From: Spisula solida | Taxonomy: Eukaryota > Mollusca > Bivalvia > Venerida > Mactridae | Direction of reading: 5' to 3' | Length of the DNA: 64,000 nt | Assembly (NCBI GenBank): GCA_947247005.1 | Contig: OX365948.1 | Coordinates: forward strand, 41,172,601 to 41,236,600 | Shown here: positions 12,908 to 21,905 of the stretch, one piece after another | How the letters are laid out: each line of letters begins with the position of its first letter | Position numbering within the stretch: the stretch's first letter is position 1 | Translations under genes and position numbers: made by a program | Notes under the pieces: model-generated | Seen by the model: only the letters and a program-made list of their open reading frames with translations | Told to the model about the DNA's origin: nothing | Databases searched by the model: none

Positions 12908-13067
12908 AATGAATATATACCTGTGTTTTATTGTAGAATAAAGCACAGTCATGAGTTTGGACGCGTAGAAATTAAATCATGAGTGCGTAGCACAAGTGAT
13001 TTAATGTATGCATCCGAACAAGTGACTATGCTTTATTTAAGATAAAACACAGGTACATATTCATGAT
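12908..13067. repeat. Fold-back element, about 160 bp
   Basis: ATACCTGTGTTTTATT and ATAAAGCACAGTCATGAG on the left pair with AAGTGACTATGCTTTATT and ATAAAACACAGGTACATATT on the right; ATTAAATCATGAGTGCGTAG pairs with CACAAGTGATTTAATG. Arms of about 75 nt with scattered mismatches. Followed by ATTTCGATTCTAACAT, a word also found after the hairpin at 20135-20260. Confidence 0.8.
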
Positions 13068-13082
13068 TTCGATTCTAACATA

Positions 13083-13306
13083 GCCAATATTCCGCATTTG
13101 ACAATACATCAAGACATTACCCGCTGCACTATTTACTTCCTCGGAAGGCTTCTTTGCATTTTGAAGTTATTCAGCCATAGCTGTGTTTTATCAGTAGTTC
13201 GAGCACACCGTGGTTTCCTGAAACCTCATACTTTAATACTGCTGTATAAGTGGATATTTCCACGGGTGTTTGAATTTTACACATTTAGTATGCGGAAATA
13301 TTGGCA
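13083..13306. repeat. Inverted pair GCCAATATTCCGCAT / ATGCGGAAATATTGGC
   Basis: 15-bp arms with one inserted base, 193 bp apart, immediately after the fold-back. Together they may be one composite element. The sequence from 13307 to 13660 shows nothing. Confidence 0.6.
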
Positions 13307-13662
13307 GTATTGGAATTTCTTTGTTGCGTTCTTTGTAGGCCAAAATTTATGCTTTAGAAAATCGTAGCTAAATTCATGTCACTAACTTAATGACTTATGA
13401 AGTATATTATGTATCATATAAATAAAATATCAGATTGAACATATAAGCCAAATACTGATTCCTATACTATGTTACATATCTACTAAACCAGTTACATATG
13501 TACCAGGACCATGCAGTGGTATACTGGTCAGAGTGACGTCTGCCTTGGAAACCCAAAACTATAATACCTTTCTTGCATGACTCTTGGTAAATAAAGGTTT
13601 CAGGACAAGTTAGCTTGATAGGTAAATAAAGGTTTCAGGACAAGTTAGTGTGGTCTTATTAT

Positions 13663-13940
13663 GTCCCCTGTCTTTATTAAGGGGTGTATTGCTGGGCACA
13701 AGTCCGTCAATCAACCTATCAATTTTGAGGATACTAGGTCAAAGGTCAAGGTGGCTGTGACCTTTAACTTAAATGACTAGTCCAAACAGTTTCCAATCAT
13801 TAACTGGAGAAAAGTTGGGCCAAGGCACTGCAAACTTTATAAAGAAGATTGATCATGATCAGTCGATGACCCCTATTCATTTTTAGGTCAATGTCACCAT
13901 GACTTGACATGAATGACTATTTGGCTGCCATAGGGCATGT
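13663..13940 (+). mobile_element. Dispersed GGGGGCATA-family element, copy
   Basis: Starts ATGTCCCCTGTCTTTATTAA and ends GGCTGCCATAGGGCATG. The middle has AGGTCAAAGGTCAAGGTGGC and GTGACCTTTAACTTAAATGA. The same order is seen at 18128-18750, 19150-19880 and inverted at 49125-49400. Confidence 0.75.
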
Positions 13941-13973
13941 TATTGAGATTTTGCTGTTCTATTTGTCATTCAG

Positions 13974-14151
13974 ACCTAAGCACTATTGAAGATGAACCGA
14001 AGGACAAGACAGTGGGTGTGGCTATCAGAAATTTGAAGAAGAAATATTCGTCGAGCAATAAGATGGCTGTAGATGGTCTGAGTATCAACTTCTTTGAGGA
14101 TCAGATAACATCATTCCTAGGACACAATGGTGCTGGAAATACTACAACCAT
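13974..14151 (+). pseudogene. ABCA pseudogene exon 1: linker and Walker A
   Basis: The acceptor ATTTGTCATTCAG precedes [20 protein letters not shown], the segment that leads into NBD1. The Walker A loop is [11 protein letters not shown]: the nucleotide-binding Lys is Asn (codon AAT). The donor GTATGT splits the Met codon. The exon itself is open; the Lys loss alone would be expected to abolish ATP hydrolysis. Confidence 0.88.
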
Positions 14152-14233
14152 GTATGTTCTCTGTTTGATATTGAAAAAAAAATCACTTTTGCATGGTCAA
14201 AATTTGTTATTTTGAAGTAGTTCACCATTTATT

Positions 14234-14570
14234 AGAGAGGTTGTGATACGAACGTGTATGACTACTTGTACCAGTAGCTACCCATACATGTATAAGTACG
14301 TGTTGCAATTGGCTTGTGAAACATGACGTGTGCGTGACAGTTGTAACGTGATTTCTTTGTAAATCAATAACGAGCGTTTATATAAGAGACCATGGGCGAT
14401 ATAATCTTTTTCCTGTGCATGCGCGTTCCTATGTGACATAGTACACATTATATTTTCGTGTGTCATGTGTCCATTACTTATAGAAACTACACATACCTGG
14501 ATGACAATGTACCCCAAAATAGTATTCACATAGACGTACACGTTACACGTTGCCTTTCACAACCTCTCTA
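14234..14570. mobile_element. TIR element in ABCA pseudogene intron
   Basis: TAGAGAGGTTGTGA at the left is matched by TCACAACCTCTCTA at the right (14 bp, perfect). About 337 bp, no open frame of interest. Confidence 0.75.
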
Positions 14571-14659
14571 TTATCTTCCGAAAGAACGTCCTTTTACTAT
14601 GTTCGAACTTCTCAAATTCAAAAATTCAGCAAAATGAATCAATCCCCAAAATTTCTCAT

Positions 14660-14880
14660 TTTGAAGTTTTTTTCTACCAGAGGGGACTTTAGAATAGTCC
14701 TCTGTCTGTGCGTCAAATCGTTAGTCCATCCTGGTATACACAAATGTTTTAGAGCTAGGTTTATGAAACTTGATGTGTGTCCACTGGGCAAATAAGTAGG
14801 TTCAAAAAATGTTTTATTCTGACGAAAGATTGAGTTACAATGGAAACTAGTAACTTTTGTATCACATGCAATAATTATTG
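14660..14880 (+). mobile_element. Diverged fragment of the 6722-7065 element
   Basis: CCAGAGGGGACTTTAGAATA, AGAGCTAGGTTTATGAAACTT and TTATTCTGACGAAAGATTG keep the order of the 6722 element but without its microsatellite and without clear ends. Confidence 0.65.
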
Positions 14881-14895
14881 CCTTGTTTATTTCAG

Positions 14896-15028
14896 GTCAA
14901 TACTAACTGGTTTATTTCCGCCTACAGATGGTACAGGCTTTATTCATGGTTAAAACATTATGCACAGAAATGAATCAGATCAGGCATAATCTGGGCACAT
15001 GTCCTCAACATAATGTTCTGTTTGACTG
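14896..15028 (+). pseudogene. ABCA pseudogene exon 2: SILTGLFPPT to CPQHNVLFD
   Basis: It begins SILTGLFPPTDGTGFIHG, then meets TAA. The remaining match (MNQIRHNLGTCPQHNVLFD) is in another frame, so at least one indel and one nonsense codon lie between. The Q-loop Gln in CPQ is present. Borders are TTTCAG and GTAAGT. Confidence 0.85.
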
Positions 15029-15091
15029 GTAAGTATCCTTCTTTTTCTTTAACTTAAGTTGTTTGATCAATACATATATATATATAGGTAG

Positions 15092-15826
15092 TAAGGTTGG
15101 CAACGAATATCCGAATAACCGGTTATTCGTTTTCTGTTCCGAGTAACCGGATAGCAAATTGGTTTCGAATATCCGTTATATCATTTGTAAACAATCGTAT
15201 CTCAATACCTTAATGAGAGACAACATCGTTTAACACCTTTAACAATAGAATCAATTTGGTATCAGTGTCATTTTGTATATTGTGGGGGTTTGTTTTTGTT
15301 TTCTATACACAGGACTCCGTTAGATTCGCTGATGCGTTATAATCACTGCGGTATATTTTAAAGTTTGTTTTCACCTGACTATTATCAGCTTATATGTTTA
15401 TGTTAGTAACAGTCCCTAATTTTAAAAAGTTGTCTGCTCAATTAGTAATTGAATAAAACCCGGTTTTGATTAATTTCATCTAATTGCGCGCATTCACAAA
15501 ACGTGATAAATCATGTTTGAGGGGGTTACGAATCTGGTATTTGTCTTTACGCCGTATGTTACAAACATTCTTTTCTCATCAGTAGTTAATTATTATCAAG
15601 TTAATAGGATTCGATAAAACCAGAAAAATAGCTGACTACTCGTTCTGTGACATAAAATGTGAGTCTGTCTGATATTGGTACACAAAGACGATGTTGGTCG
15701 CGAAATTAGGCTACATTTCATGCTGTGCTCAATGCTTGGTTCAGTTTTGATACGGATACTCGGATATCTGTTTGGATAGCGATCTGGCTATCCGGATACC
15801 GATTTTGGTATCCGTTGCCATCCTTA
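15092..15826. mobile_element. TIR element with GGCAACGnATAnCC ends, 735 bp
   Basis: Left end TAAGGTTGGCAACGAATATCC; right end, reversed, TAAGGATGGCAACGGATACC. Sub-terminal sequence is rich in CCGGTTATTCG/CGGATAGC words that are self-complementary. No open frame with similarity. It sits just after exon 2 of the ABCA pseudogene. Confidence 0.75.
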
Positions 15827-16439
15827 ATACACTCAAACGATTTAAAAACGCACCACTTAAGAAATATAAATGTTATGGATGAAAACGTAAATCTATGGTT
15901 ATTTAACTTTGGGAGAATTAACTTCAGTCTATACGCAACAAGCTATGTCAAGTTAATGTAATTATCGCGAGTTTGAAATAAATTATGATATGGTTACCAG
16001 AGGGACCCATGAAAATGAAAGTCGCAATTTCACTAGTGAGTATATGAACCTGCTGCATTGATGTATGCACGGGACTGCTCCTCCTCAATGATAACATACA
16101 TTACATAATAGAATAGAATTTATGTTATGTGTGATGTTGTCTCACTCTTCAAGCAGCACTTAACTTAAATTATGATGATATGTGGCTGCGGCTGCCTGGC
16201 TCAAACCGTATAACAGGATTCAGAATCTAGATGAGCTCATTGTGTGAGCTTGAGATGGTTTCAAGTCAAATTTAGAATAGCAATTTTGGTGATTGTCGTC
16301 AATATGTTAGGATATTTCTCGCGTTGGGTCTACGACACCTCAAACCAATGCCACAAAGACGGTTGAAGACAATACATTCGCAAATAAAGCTCGAAACGGA
16401 CGAAAATCGTTCCAAATTGTACTTAAAAGATTTTCCTTT
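15827..16439. other. Intronic non-coding stretch
   Basis: No clear feature; may include the far end of the Tc1-like relic that follows. Confidence 0.35.
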
Positions 16440-16700
16440 TTTTGATAATTAGGAAAGGAATAATGCAATAATGTACTTTGGACTAATCCACTGACACCCG
16501 GCATTCGTCTGGCACTGTGTGCAGTCATGCTGAACCATTTCGAGTGACGCCGCCTTTGTAATGTTGCCTCCTGACTCGGGGTCATAACCTTCGGCTGGTC
16601 TGATCGTGGTCGGTTTTTTACTTTGCCATTTGCCAAGAATCGATGTTCTAAGCACACACTCGATGTGTGGTGGCAGCTGGACGGTCATGCTACGACACCA
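16440..16700 (-). pseudogene. Tc1-like transposase fragment (N-terminal helix-turn-helix region)
   Basis: On the minus strand the reading FLANGKVKNRPRSDQPKVMT, then PSQEATLQRRRHSKWFSMTA, resembles the second HTH of Tc1-like transposases, where the family has a pattern like GxVxDRPRSGRPxVTTPxQD followed by LRxRFLTA. The catalytic DDE region is not seen. It lies between exons 2 and 3 of the ABCA pseudogene on the opposite strand. It is a small, frame-worn relic; assignment rests on the RPRSxxPKVxTP motif. Confidence 0.5.
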
Positions 16701-17200
16701 TGGCTCATTTTAGCTTGTAGCATACCCAAAAGCATCCGAACAAATATTTCGAGCTAATCGCAGCAGAAAAAGACCATTAGAAAATATTTTTATGTTGTTT
16801 TTTAATGTGTAAACCTACAGTGTACAATTGAAAGTCAATATCGATCCGTTATGTTGACGCAATTGAGCTGCACTTGCAAAACATGCAAAATCAGAGAAGT
16901 GTTCCTGGTGGGGTATTCCGAATTATAAAATTTCCATTTGCTTTGCCTTAGTTAAAGATTATGAACTGTAGAGAAACTGTCAACTATTAATTTCAGCCTA
17001 AAATGAATTTTGACAAAATTCAGTTATTTTTTATACTGGTGTGTTTTTAAATCTGTTGAGTGTAGGTAGTCAGTATATTACAGAAAAAAGGAGCCGTTGA
17101 CGCAATTCAATGTTATATTGTGGGTGTGGATCCAAGAGGTTTTAAATTTTGTGTGGTTGTGTTTGGATTAAATAATTATAATAATACATGTAATTGAAAT
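16701..17200. other. Intronic non-coding stretch
   Basis: Nothing recognised. Confidence 0.35.
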
Positions 17201-17201
17201 C

Positions 17202-17520
17202 ATGACCTCCACAGGTGGAGTAGTTTTCTTATTAGCTATATTCATAGTATCCACATGTGGAGAAGTTGTTTCATTGGCTTTGGTCTTAGCTTTATTCATA
17301 TTCTCCACATGTGGAGAAGTTGTCACATTGGCTTTGGTCTTAGCTTTATTTATATTCTCCACATGTGGAGAAGTTGTCACATTGGCTATGGTCTTAGCAA
17401 TATTCCTATTCTCCACATGTGGAGAAGTTGTCACATTGGCTATGGTCATATCCTCCAGATGTGGAGAAGTTAAAACATTGGCTACAGCCATGTCCTCCAC
17501 ATGTGGAAAATATGTCAGTT
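17202..17520. repeat. 54-bp minisatellite built on the palindrome CTCCACATGTGGAG
   Basis: The 14-bp palindrome starts at 17303, 17357 and 17411, then variant forms at 17453 and 17495, with an earlier degenerate copy near 17250. Steps are 54, 54, 42 and 42 bp. All are multiples of three, so long open frames run through on both strands (minus: repeated NVTTSPHVENMNKAKTKA). It lies in an intron of the ABCA pseudogene. Confidence 0.9.
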
Positions 17521-17610
17521 AACTGTTGCTTGCTGATGAATAGTTAGTACTGATAAATTGTGTACTCCTAGAAAACTGTCAAGTTAATAAACATGCTGTA
17601 ACCTTTGTAG

Positions 17611-17750
17611 GTTAACTGTGGAAGAGCATATGTGGTTCTATGCTCGTCTGAAAGGAGCATCTTCTATAGAAGTGCAATCAGAGATGGAACAAATGATTAA
17701 ACATGTTGGATTACCATACAAGAGGAAATAACTCTCCTGTAATCTGTCTG
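17611..17750 (+). pseudogene. ABCA pseudogene exon 3: helical subdomain
   Basis: [20 protein letters not shown] continues to VGLPYKRK, then TAA at 17729-17731, then LSCNLS, which leads into the ABC signature. The acceptor is CTTTGTAG and the donor GTAGGT. The frame is otherwise intact. Confidence 0.85.
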
Positions 17751-17764
17751 GTAGGTAGTACATG

Positions 17765-18130
17765 TTTTATTTTTATGCTCACCAAAGGATGAGCATATAG
17801 TCGCCACTTTGTCCGTTCTTCCCTCCGTCTGCCGTCACACTTTTGTCTGGCCCATAGCTCATATACAGTATTAGAGATATCAAATTAGAACTTCATAGGT
17901 GAATAGATCTCATTAAGGGGAAATGCAGTGCAAAAAATGATAACTTCATTCCATATATTTTTAGTTATTCCCCTTCGTAATTTTTCATACTTCATTCTTG
18001 TCCGGGCCAAAACTCATACAGTCTAAGAGATATCAATTTAAAACTTCATAGGTGAATAGATCTCATTGAGATGAAGTGCCGTGCACAAAAACCATTACTC
18101 TTCATTGCATATTTTTGGAGTTATTCCCCT
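17765..18130 (+). mobile_element. Dispersed element ATGCTCACCAAAGGATGAGCAT with an internal doublet
   Basis: Starts ATGCTCACCAAAGGATGAGC with a short hairpin, followed by GTCGCCACTTTGTCCGTTC. The body holds two copies about 130 bp apart of AACTTCATAGGTGAATAGAT with CTCATT. Typical of a bivalve dispersed repeat (family memory). Confidence 0.65.
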
Positions 18131-18750
18131 TTATAATTTTATGCCCACCCATCTTTAATGGTCGTACCAAATGGTTTCTGTCCAATAACTCAAGAAAGCT
18201 TTGCCGTAGGATCTTCAAACTTTACATGAGGGTTTGTCATCAACAGTAAATGACCCCCATTGATTTTGAAGTCAGTAGTTCAAAGGTCAAGGTCACTGTG
18301 ACCTTCACCATTTCTGACTATTCAAATGGTTTCCGTTCAATAACTCAGGTATACTTTGGCCTAGGATCTTCAAACTTTACATGGATGTTGGTCATCAACA
18401 GTAGATGACCCCATTTGAGGCCCACATGGAAGATATGGAAACCAAATGTGTAGCCTCGTTTAAATAAAGTCTTTACTTACTTACTTACTTACTTACCCCT
18501 ATTGTTTTTTAGGTCAGTAGGTCAAAGGTCAAGGTCACTGTGACCTTCACTATTTCTAAATATTCAAATGGTTTCCGTTCAATAACCCAAGAACACTTTG
18601 CCCTAGGATCTTCAAACTTTATATGGAGGTTCGTCAACAACAGTAGATGACCCCTATCGATTTTGAGATCAAAGGTCAAGGTCACTGTGACCTGCACCAA
18701 TTTTGACTATTTGGCTGCCATGGGGGCATACATGTTTACAAACTTCTCTT
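18128..18750 (+). mobile_element. GGGGGCATA-family element with internal triplication, interrupted by a retroposon
   Basis: TTATGCCCACCCATCTTTAA at the left, CTGCCATGGGGGCATACATG at the right. The block GGATCTTCAAACTTTACATG to AAAGGTCAAGGTCACTGTGA is repeated about three times. The middle copy is split at 18413-18496. Confidence 0.75.
18413..18496 (+). mobile_element. Truncated non-LTR retroposon tail with (TTAC)n end
   Basis: TGAGGCCCACATGGAAGATA through TTTAAATAAAGTCTTTACTT and five or so TTAC units is absent from sister copies of the host repeat. Host text GATGACCCC.ATT is split, with ACCCC-ATT on the left and ACCCCTATT on the right, consistent with a short target duplication. A 3' tail of tetramers is usual for RTE-like LINEs and their SINEs. 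Confidence 0.7.
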
Positions 18751-18930
18751 GTTCATACTTAAATCTTGTTTTTCTTGTATCTGTAATATGTTATCACCCA
18801 TATTGGGACAAGCACTTGCATCGGGGAGCATAATTTACCTATTCCTTGTACCAATTTGGTTACATATAGGATTTTCATATTAGTCATTGTGTTACACAAG
18901 GTTCTAGATAATCTCTGATTTAATTGTGAC

Positions 18931-18995
18931 GATATTGATTGAGACATTTATAAATTTACAGTAACTGTTAATTTATAAATGTCTCAATCAATATC
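18931..18995. repeat. 65-nt near-perfect palindrome
   Basis: Perfect 26-bp arms (18931-18956 and 18970-18995, beginning GATATTGATTGAGACATTTA). Between them ACAGT-A-ACTGT continues the pairing after a single mismatch, so only the central A at 18963 is unpaired in the core. Confidence 0.95.
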
Positions 18996-19149
18996 TTTGT
19001 GGCAGCTTTTGTATTCCCAATGTGAATCAATGATGTAGACCAACAATCCAAAAACCTGCATATTTTCTGACTACACCTCATGTATAAAAATGTCATACAA
19101 GTCATATGTATTAGTATTTACTGTGATATTTCAAGTACAAAATGTATTA

Positions 19150-19880
19150 TTACGCCCCCCCCCCCCCATCTTTGATTATGGAGTATATTGCTTTGCACAT
19201 GTCAGTCTGTTGGTCTGTCGGTTGGTAAGTTGTTAGGTCAGTCAGTAGACCAAATGGTTTCCATTCAATGACTCAATAATATCAGTAAATCAAAGGTCAA
19301 TTTCGCTGTGACCTTTAAAGGGACTGCCTCAAATATTGGTGTATTGCAACAATAAAATAAAATTGTCAAATATTCGTGTAATTTTGGTATAGTTGCCTGT
19401 ATATCCCATAAACAACCACACTGACATCTAAAATAACATGAGAAACTTCGGCATTTTGTAGTTATTTATTATTTTTACCTAAAACATTCTATAGGGTATT
19501 TTAACACTACTATTACTTAAATGGCCTGAAATTGGTTCGCATTTGATGAAAACGAATAAAAAAACGAACCAAATACCTCACTGATGTTTACGCTGTAGTT
19601 TGTTGACGTTACAGTTAAATCATATGTGAATTACATAATTCACAAAGCATGTTGGAAGGAAACTTAGCAATTTTAGTACGCGATATCGAAAGTGGTTAAA
19701 ATTGCTTATTTGCACCAAATCTTTCATGAAGCAACCGTCAGTGGCTTTCTATTACATGTACATCAATACTTGGTTAGGTTGGAAAATCACGATATACAAA
19801 ATTTTTAGCCTAATCTGTGAGGCAGCACCTTTAACATAAATGACTTTGGCTGCAATGGGGGCACACCTGTTTTACAAACA
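19150..19880 (+). mobile_element. GGGGGCATA-family element, split by a TTAA element
   Basis: TACGCCCCCC at the left (with a run of 14 C), GCAATGGGGGCACACCTG at the right. Interrupted between GTGACCTTTAA and CATAAATGACTTTGGCTGC. Sister copies read straight through this point. Confidence 0.75.
19319..19830. mobile_element. 512-bp TIR element inserted at TTAA
   Basis: TTAA at 19315-19318 and 19831-19834 flank ends AGGGACTGCCTCA and TGAGGCAGCACCT (13-bp TIR, two mismatches). A TTAA target duplication is the mark of piggyBac-type insertion. No transposase frame, so it is non-autonomous. Confidence 0.8.
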
Positions 19881-19917
19881 TCTCTTGTTTATGTGATATT
19901 ATGTATGTATATTATAG

Positions 19918-20057
19918 GTAGTATGAAGAGGAAGTTGTTTGTTGCCATAGCATTTGTTGGAAATTCTAAAACAGTCATACTTGATGAGCCTTAACTGCTG
20001 GTGTAGATCCTTATGCTAGGAGAGCTATCTGGCAACTACTTCTCAAGTTGAAAAAAG
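19918..20057 (+). pseudogene. ABCA pseudogene exon 4: ABC signature and Walker B
   Basis: Together with the end of exon 3 the signature reads LSGSMKRKL instead of LSGGMQRKL. FVGNSKTVILDEP is Walker B. Directly after it two extra bases (TA, near 19992) shift the frame; AGVDPYARRAIWQLLLKLKK resumes in the shifted frame. Confidence 0.87.
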
Positions 20058-20134
20058 GTATGTAAGTTTTTGTCATGTATAAAGTTAACTTTGATTCAAC
20101 TGTTGGGCAGAGTATGTTTAAGAAATAAACTATG

Positions 20135-20260
20135 AAAAACTGTTGTATACCGGCTGCTGTACAATGGTTTGGAGTTCTGACTCGTAGGAATTAACCACGA
20201 AGGCCGTAGGCCTGAGTGGTTAATAACAAACATCTGAACGACAGCCGGTATACAATGGTT
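20135..20260. repeat. Fold-back TTGTATACCGGCTG...CAGCCGGTATACAA
   Basis: GTTGTATACCGGCTGCTGT on the left pairs with ACGACAGCCGGTATACAATG on the right; the centre AACCACGAAGGCCGTAGG/CCTGAGTGGTT also pairs. Followed by TTTATTTCGATTCTAACATG as after the 12908-13067 fold-back. Confidence 0.75.
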
Positions 20261-20276
20261 TTGAATATTTTATTTC

Positions 20277-21190
20277 GATTCTAACATGATTTATATATTA
20301 TTAAGTCAGTGTTATTTTGTGAGATCTATGGTGTTTACATTACTTGTTTACCTGCATGATGTCATAAAAACGAAGTGACGTCATTTTCATTGTACAGTCA
20401 ACTCTCGTTATCTCGAACTCGCTTATATCGAATTTTCCGTTATGTCGAAGTTTTTTTCAAGTCCCGATTTTTCTCCTTCTTTGTCTATATGAAATCTCGA
20501 GACCTATCTCGAAGTTATGGCTCGAATTCAGCTAGAATTTTTCGTTATGTCGAATTATTTTTTGGTCCCGATTAACTAATTCTCACTTTAAATCTGTTGT
20601 TCATCTCGAAGTCGGGTCGAAGTCTGATCGTATTTGACTAGCGTCGAGTGTTTTTCACACCTCGCCAGTCTGAAATCTTCGATTTACCTGTAATTTTCGC
20701 ACCTTCTATTATTGAACAAATATTTGTTTGTAACAATTTGCACAAACGTGTCATAAAGATTTGAGTTACGTCCAAACATCAATAAACATGTCATTTCGAA
20801 CAATTGTTTGTAAAAATAATAATTAAAGAACGCAAGATGTTAAAACAATTGTCAAAATGAGTGAGTGCTTTAAACAACAACGTAAACAAACGAAAATGAA
20901 TAATATGCATTTTCTCGAGGAGGAATACATATACATAAATATTAAAACAAGCAAATGTCACGAATACTTCGTTCTTACAGTCGTAACAATATGGCGGCGT
21001 AAAATGACAGAAACTAGAAAACTTGCAATTTTGATGCTGAAAATTCTATCTCGAATTTTCGTTATGTCGAAGTAATTTCCATGGTCCCGTGAAATTCGAG
21101 ATAACGAGAGTTGACTGTATATCGGCCGATACACGACATTATGATTTGTTCTTTGTATATATAGGCAAAATCACCAGTCATGTTAGAATC
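20277..21190. mobile_element. Outer element with GATTCTAACATGA inverted ends
   Basis: GATTCTAACATGA at 20277-20289 and TCATGTTAGAATC at 21178-21190 are perfect 13-bp inverted arms. The element is mostly made of the nested pogo-like insertion below. Confidence 0.6.
20395..21117. mobile_element. 723-bp pogo/Tigger-like non-autonomous element
   Basis: Perfect 23-bp TIRs beginning CAGTCAACTCTCGTTATCTC, flanked by TA at 20393-20394 and 21118-21119. CAG-starting TIRs and TA duplication fit the pogo branch of Tc1/mariner (family knowledge). The sub-terminal words CGTTATGTCGAAGT and GGTCCCG are repeated near both ends. The internal open frames are short and not recognised. Confidence 0.85.
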
Positions 21191-21351
21191 TTCCATAACA
21201 TTAGCTTTAGTCGTGTATTCAAGGTGTGGAGAAGTTCTTAGTTGTTTTTTACTGAAGATACCTGTGGAAACAGCAAAAAGCTGTCTATGTCAGCAAGTGG
21301 TCTTTTAATACAAGTTTGTCTGTATTTAGATGATCCCATGTCGTATTTCAG

Positions 21352-21611
21352 GTCGCACTATTAGCCTCTCCACACATCATATGGATGAAGCGTACGTGTT
21401 AGGTGATAAAATAGCTATCATTTCTCAAGGTCGTCTCTGATGTGTCGGCTCAAGTTTGTTCCTCAAAAATCACTATGGTAACCGTTACTATCTGACAATG
21501 GTTTGTGGTGATAAGGAAGTTGATGAAGATGCTATATTAAAGGAGCAGCTGATGGCCGCTCCTGAACGACCAATGTCATCTCATAGTATTTGATCTCTAA
21601 CAAATGTTGTG
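21352..21611 (+). pseudogene. ABCA pseudogene exon 5: H-loop and regulatory region
   Basis: [20 protein letters not shown] carries the H-loop His. After SQGRL comes TGA where the family has Arg (a CGA to TGA change would explain it), then CVGSSLFLKNHYGNRYYLTM. A second TGA lies at 21591-21593. The last bases before GTATGT are taken as the donor. Confidence 0.87.
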
Positions 21612-21639
21612 GTATGTTGCTATAGAAACACTAATACGT

Positions 21640-21905
21640 TTTTATGCCCCTTTATCTACTGATGCATATAGTGATTGTCCTGTCCATCAGTCTGTTCCTC
21701 CGTCCATTTGACCCAAAACTTTCAAGTCCATTAAGGCATAGCTTTCAGACTAAGCATACATGCTAATCATCATAAACACCTTGCATTGTCAAAGCCATGT
21801 AACACTATCCAACATTTCAACAGAATTATGGCCCCTGATTGACTTAGCTAGTTTTTATGGACAAGGCTTCCATCGGGGCATAAGCGTTTATTGAACGTAG
21901 TCTTG
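21640..21905 (+). mobile_element. Dispersed element of the 11372 family, copy 2
   Basis: TTTTTATGCCCCTTTATCTA at the left; GGACAAGGCTTCCATCGGGG then CATAAGCGTTTATTGAACG at the right. Lies 30 bp after ABCA pseudogene exon 5. From 21906 to 22310 nothing is recognised. Confidence 0.75.

Larger units (their letters stand above)
13974..21611 (+). pseudogene. ABCA-class transporter pseudogene, five exons covering nucleotide-binding domain 1
   Basis: Exons 13974-14151, 14896-15028, 17611-17750, 19918-20057 and 21352-21611 line up in order with the first nucleotide-binding domain of ABCA1-like lipid transporters. Splice borders and phases still fit. Recognisable blocks are [67 protein letters not shown] and GSSLFLKN. 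Damage is seen in every exon: Walker A reads [10 protein letters not shown] with Asn for Lys; exon 2 has a TAA and a frameshift; exon 3 has TAA at 17729-17731; exon 4 has two extra bases just after ILDEP; exon 5 has TGA at 21438-21440 (where Arg, CGA, is expected) and TGA at 21591-21593. The introns are retained, so it is not a processed copy. No transmembrane exon or second NBD was found. It is probably a relic of a duplicated gene segment. Confidence 0.88.

Noticed and set aside
14278..14541. 87-codon minus-strand frame
   Set aside because: Lies wholly within a TIR element with 14-bp perfect ends and has no recognisable motif.
20375..21075. Open frames inside the pogo-like element as a transposase
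   Set aside because: Too short (66-72 codons), no HTH or DDE motif seen.
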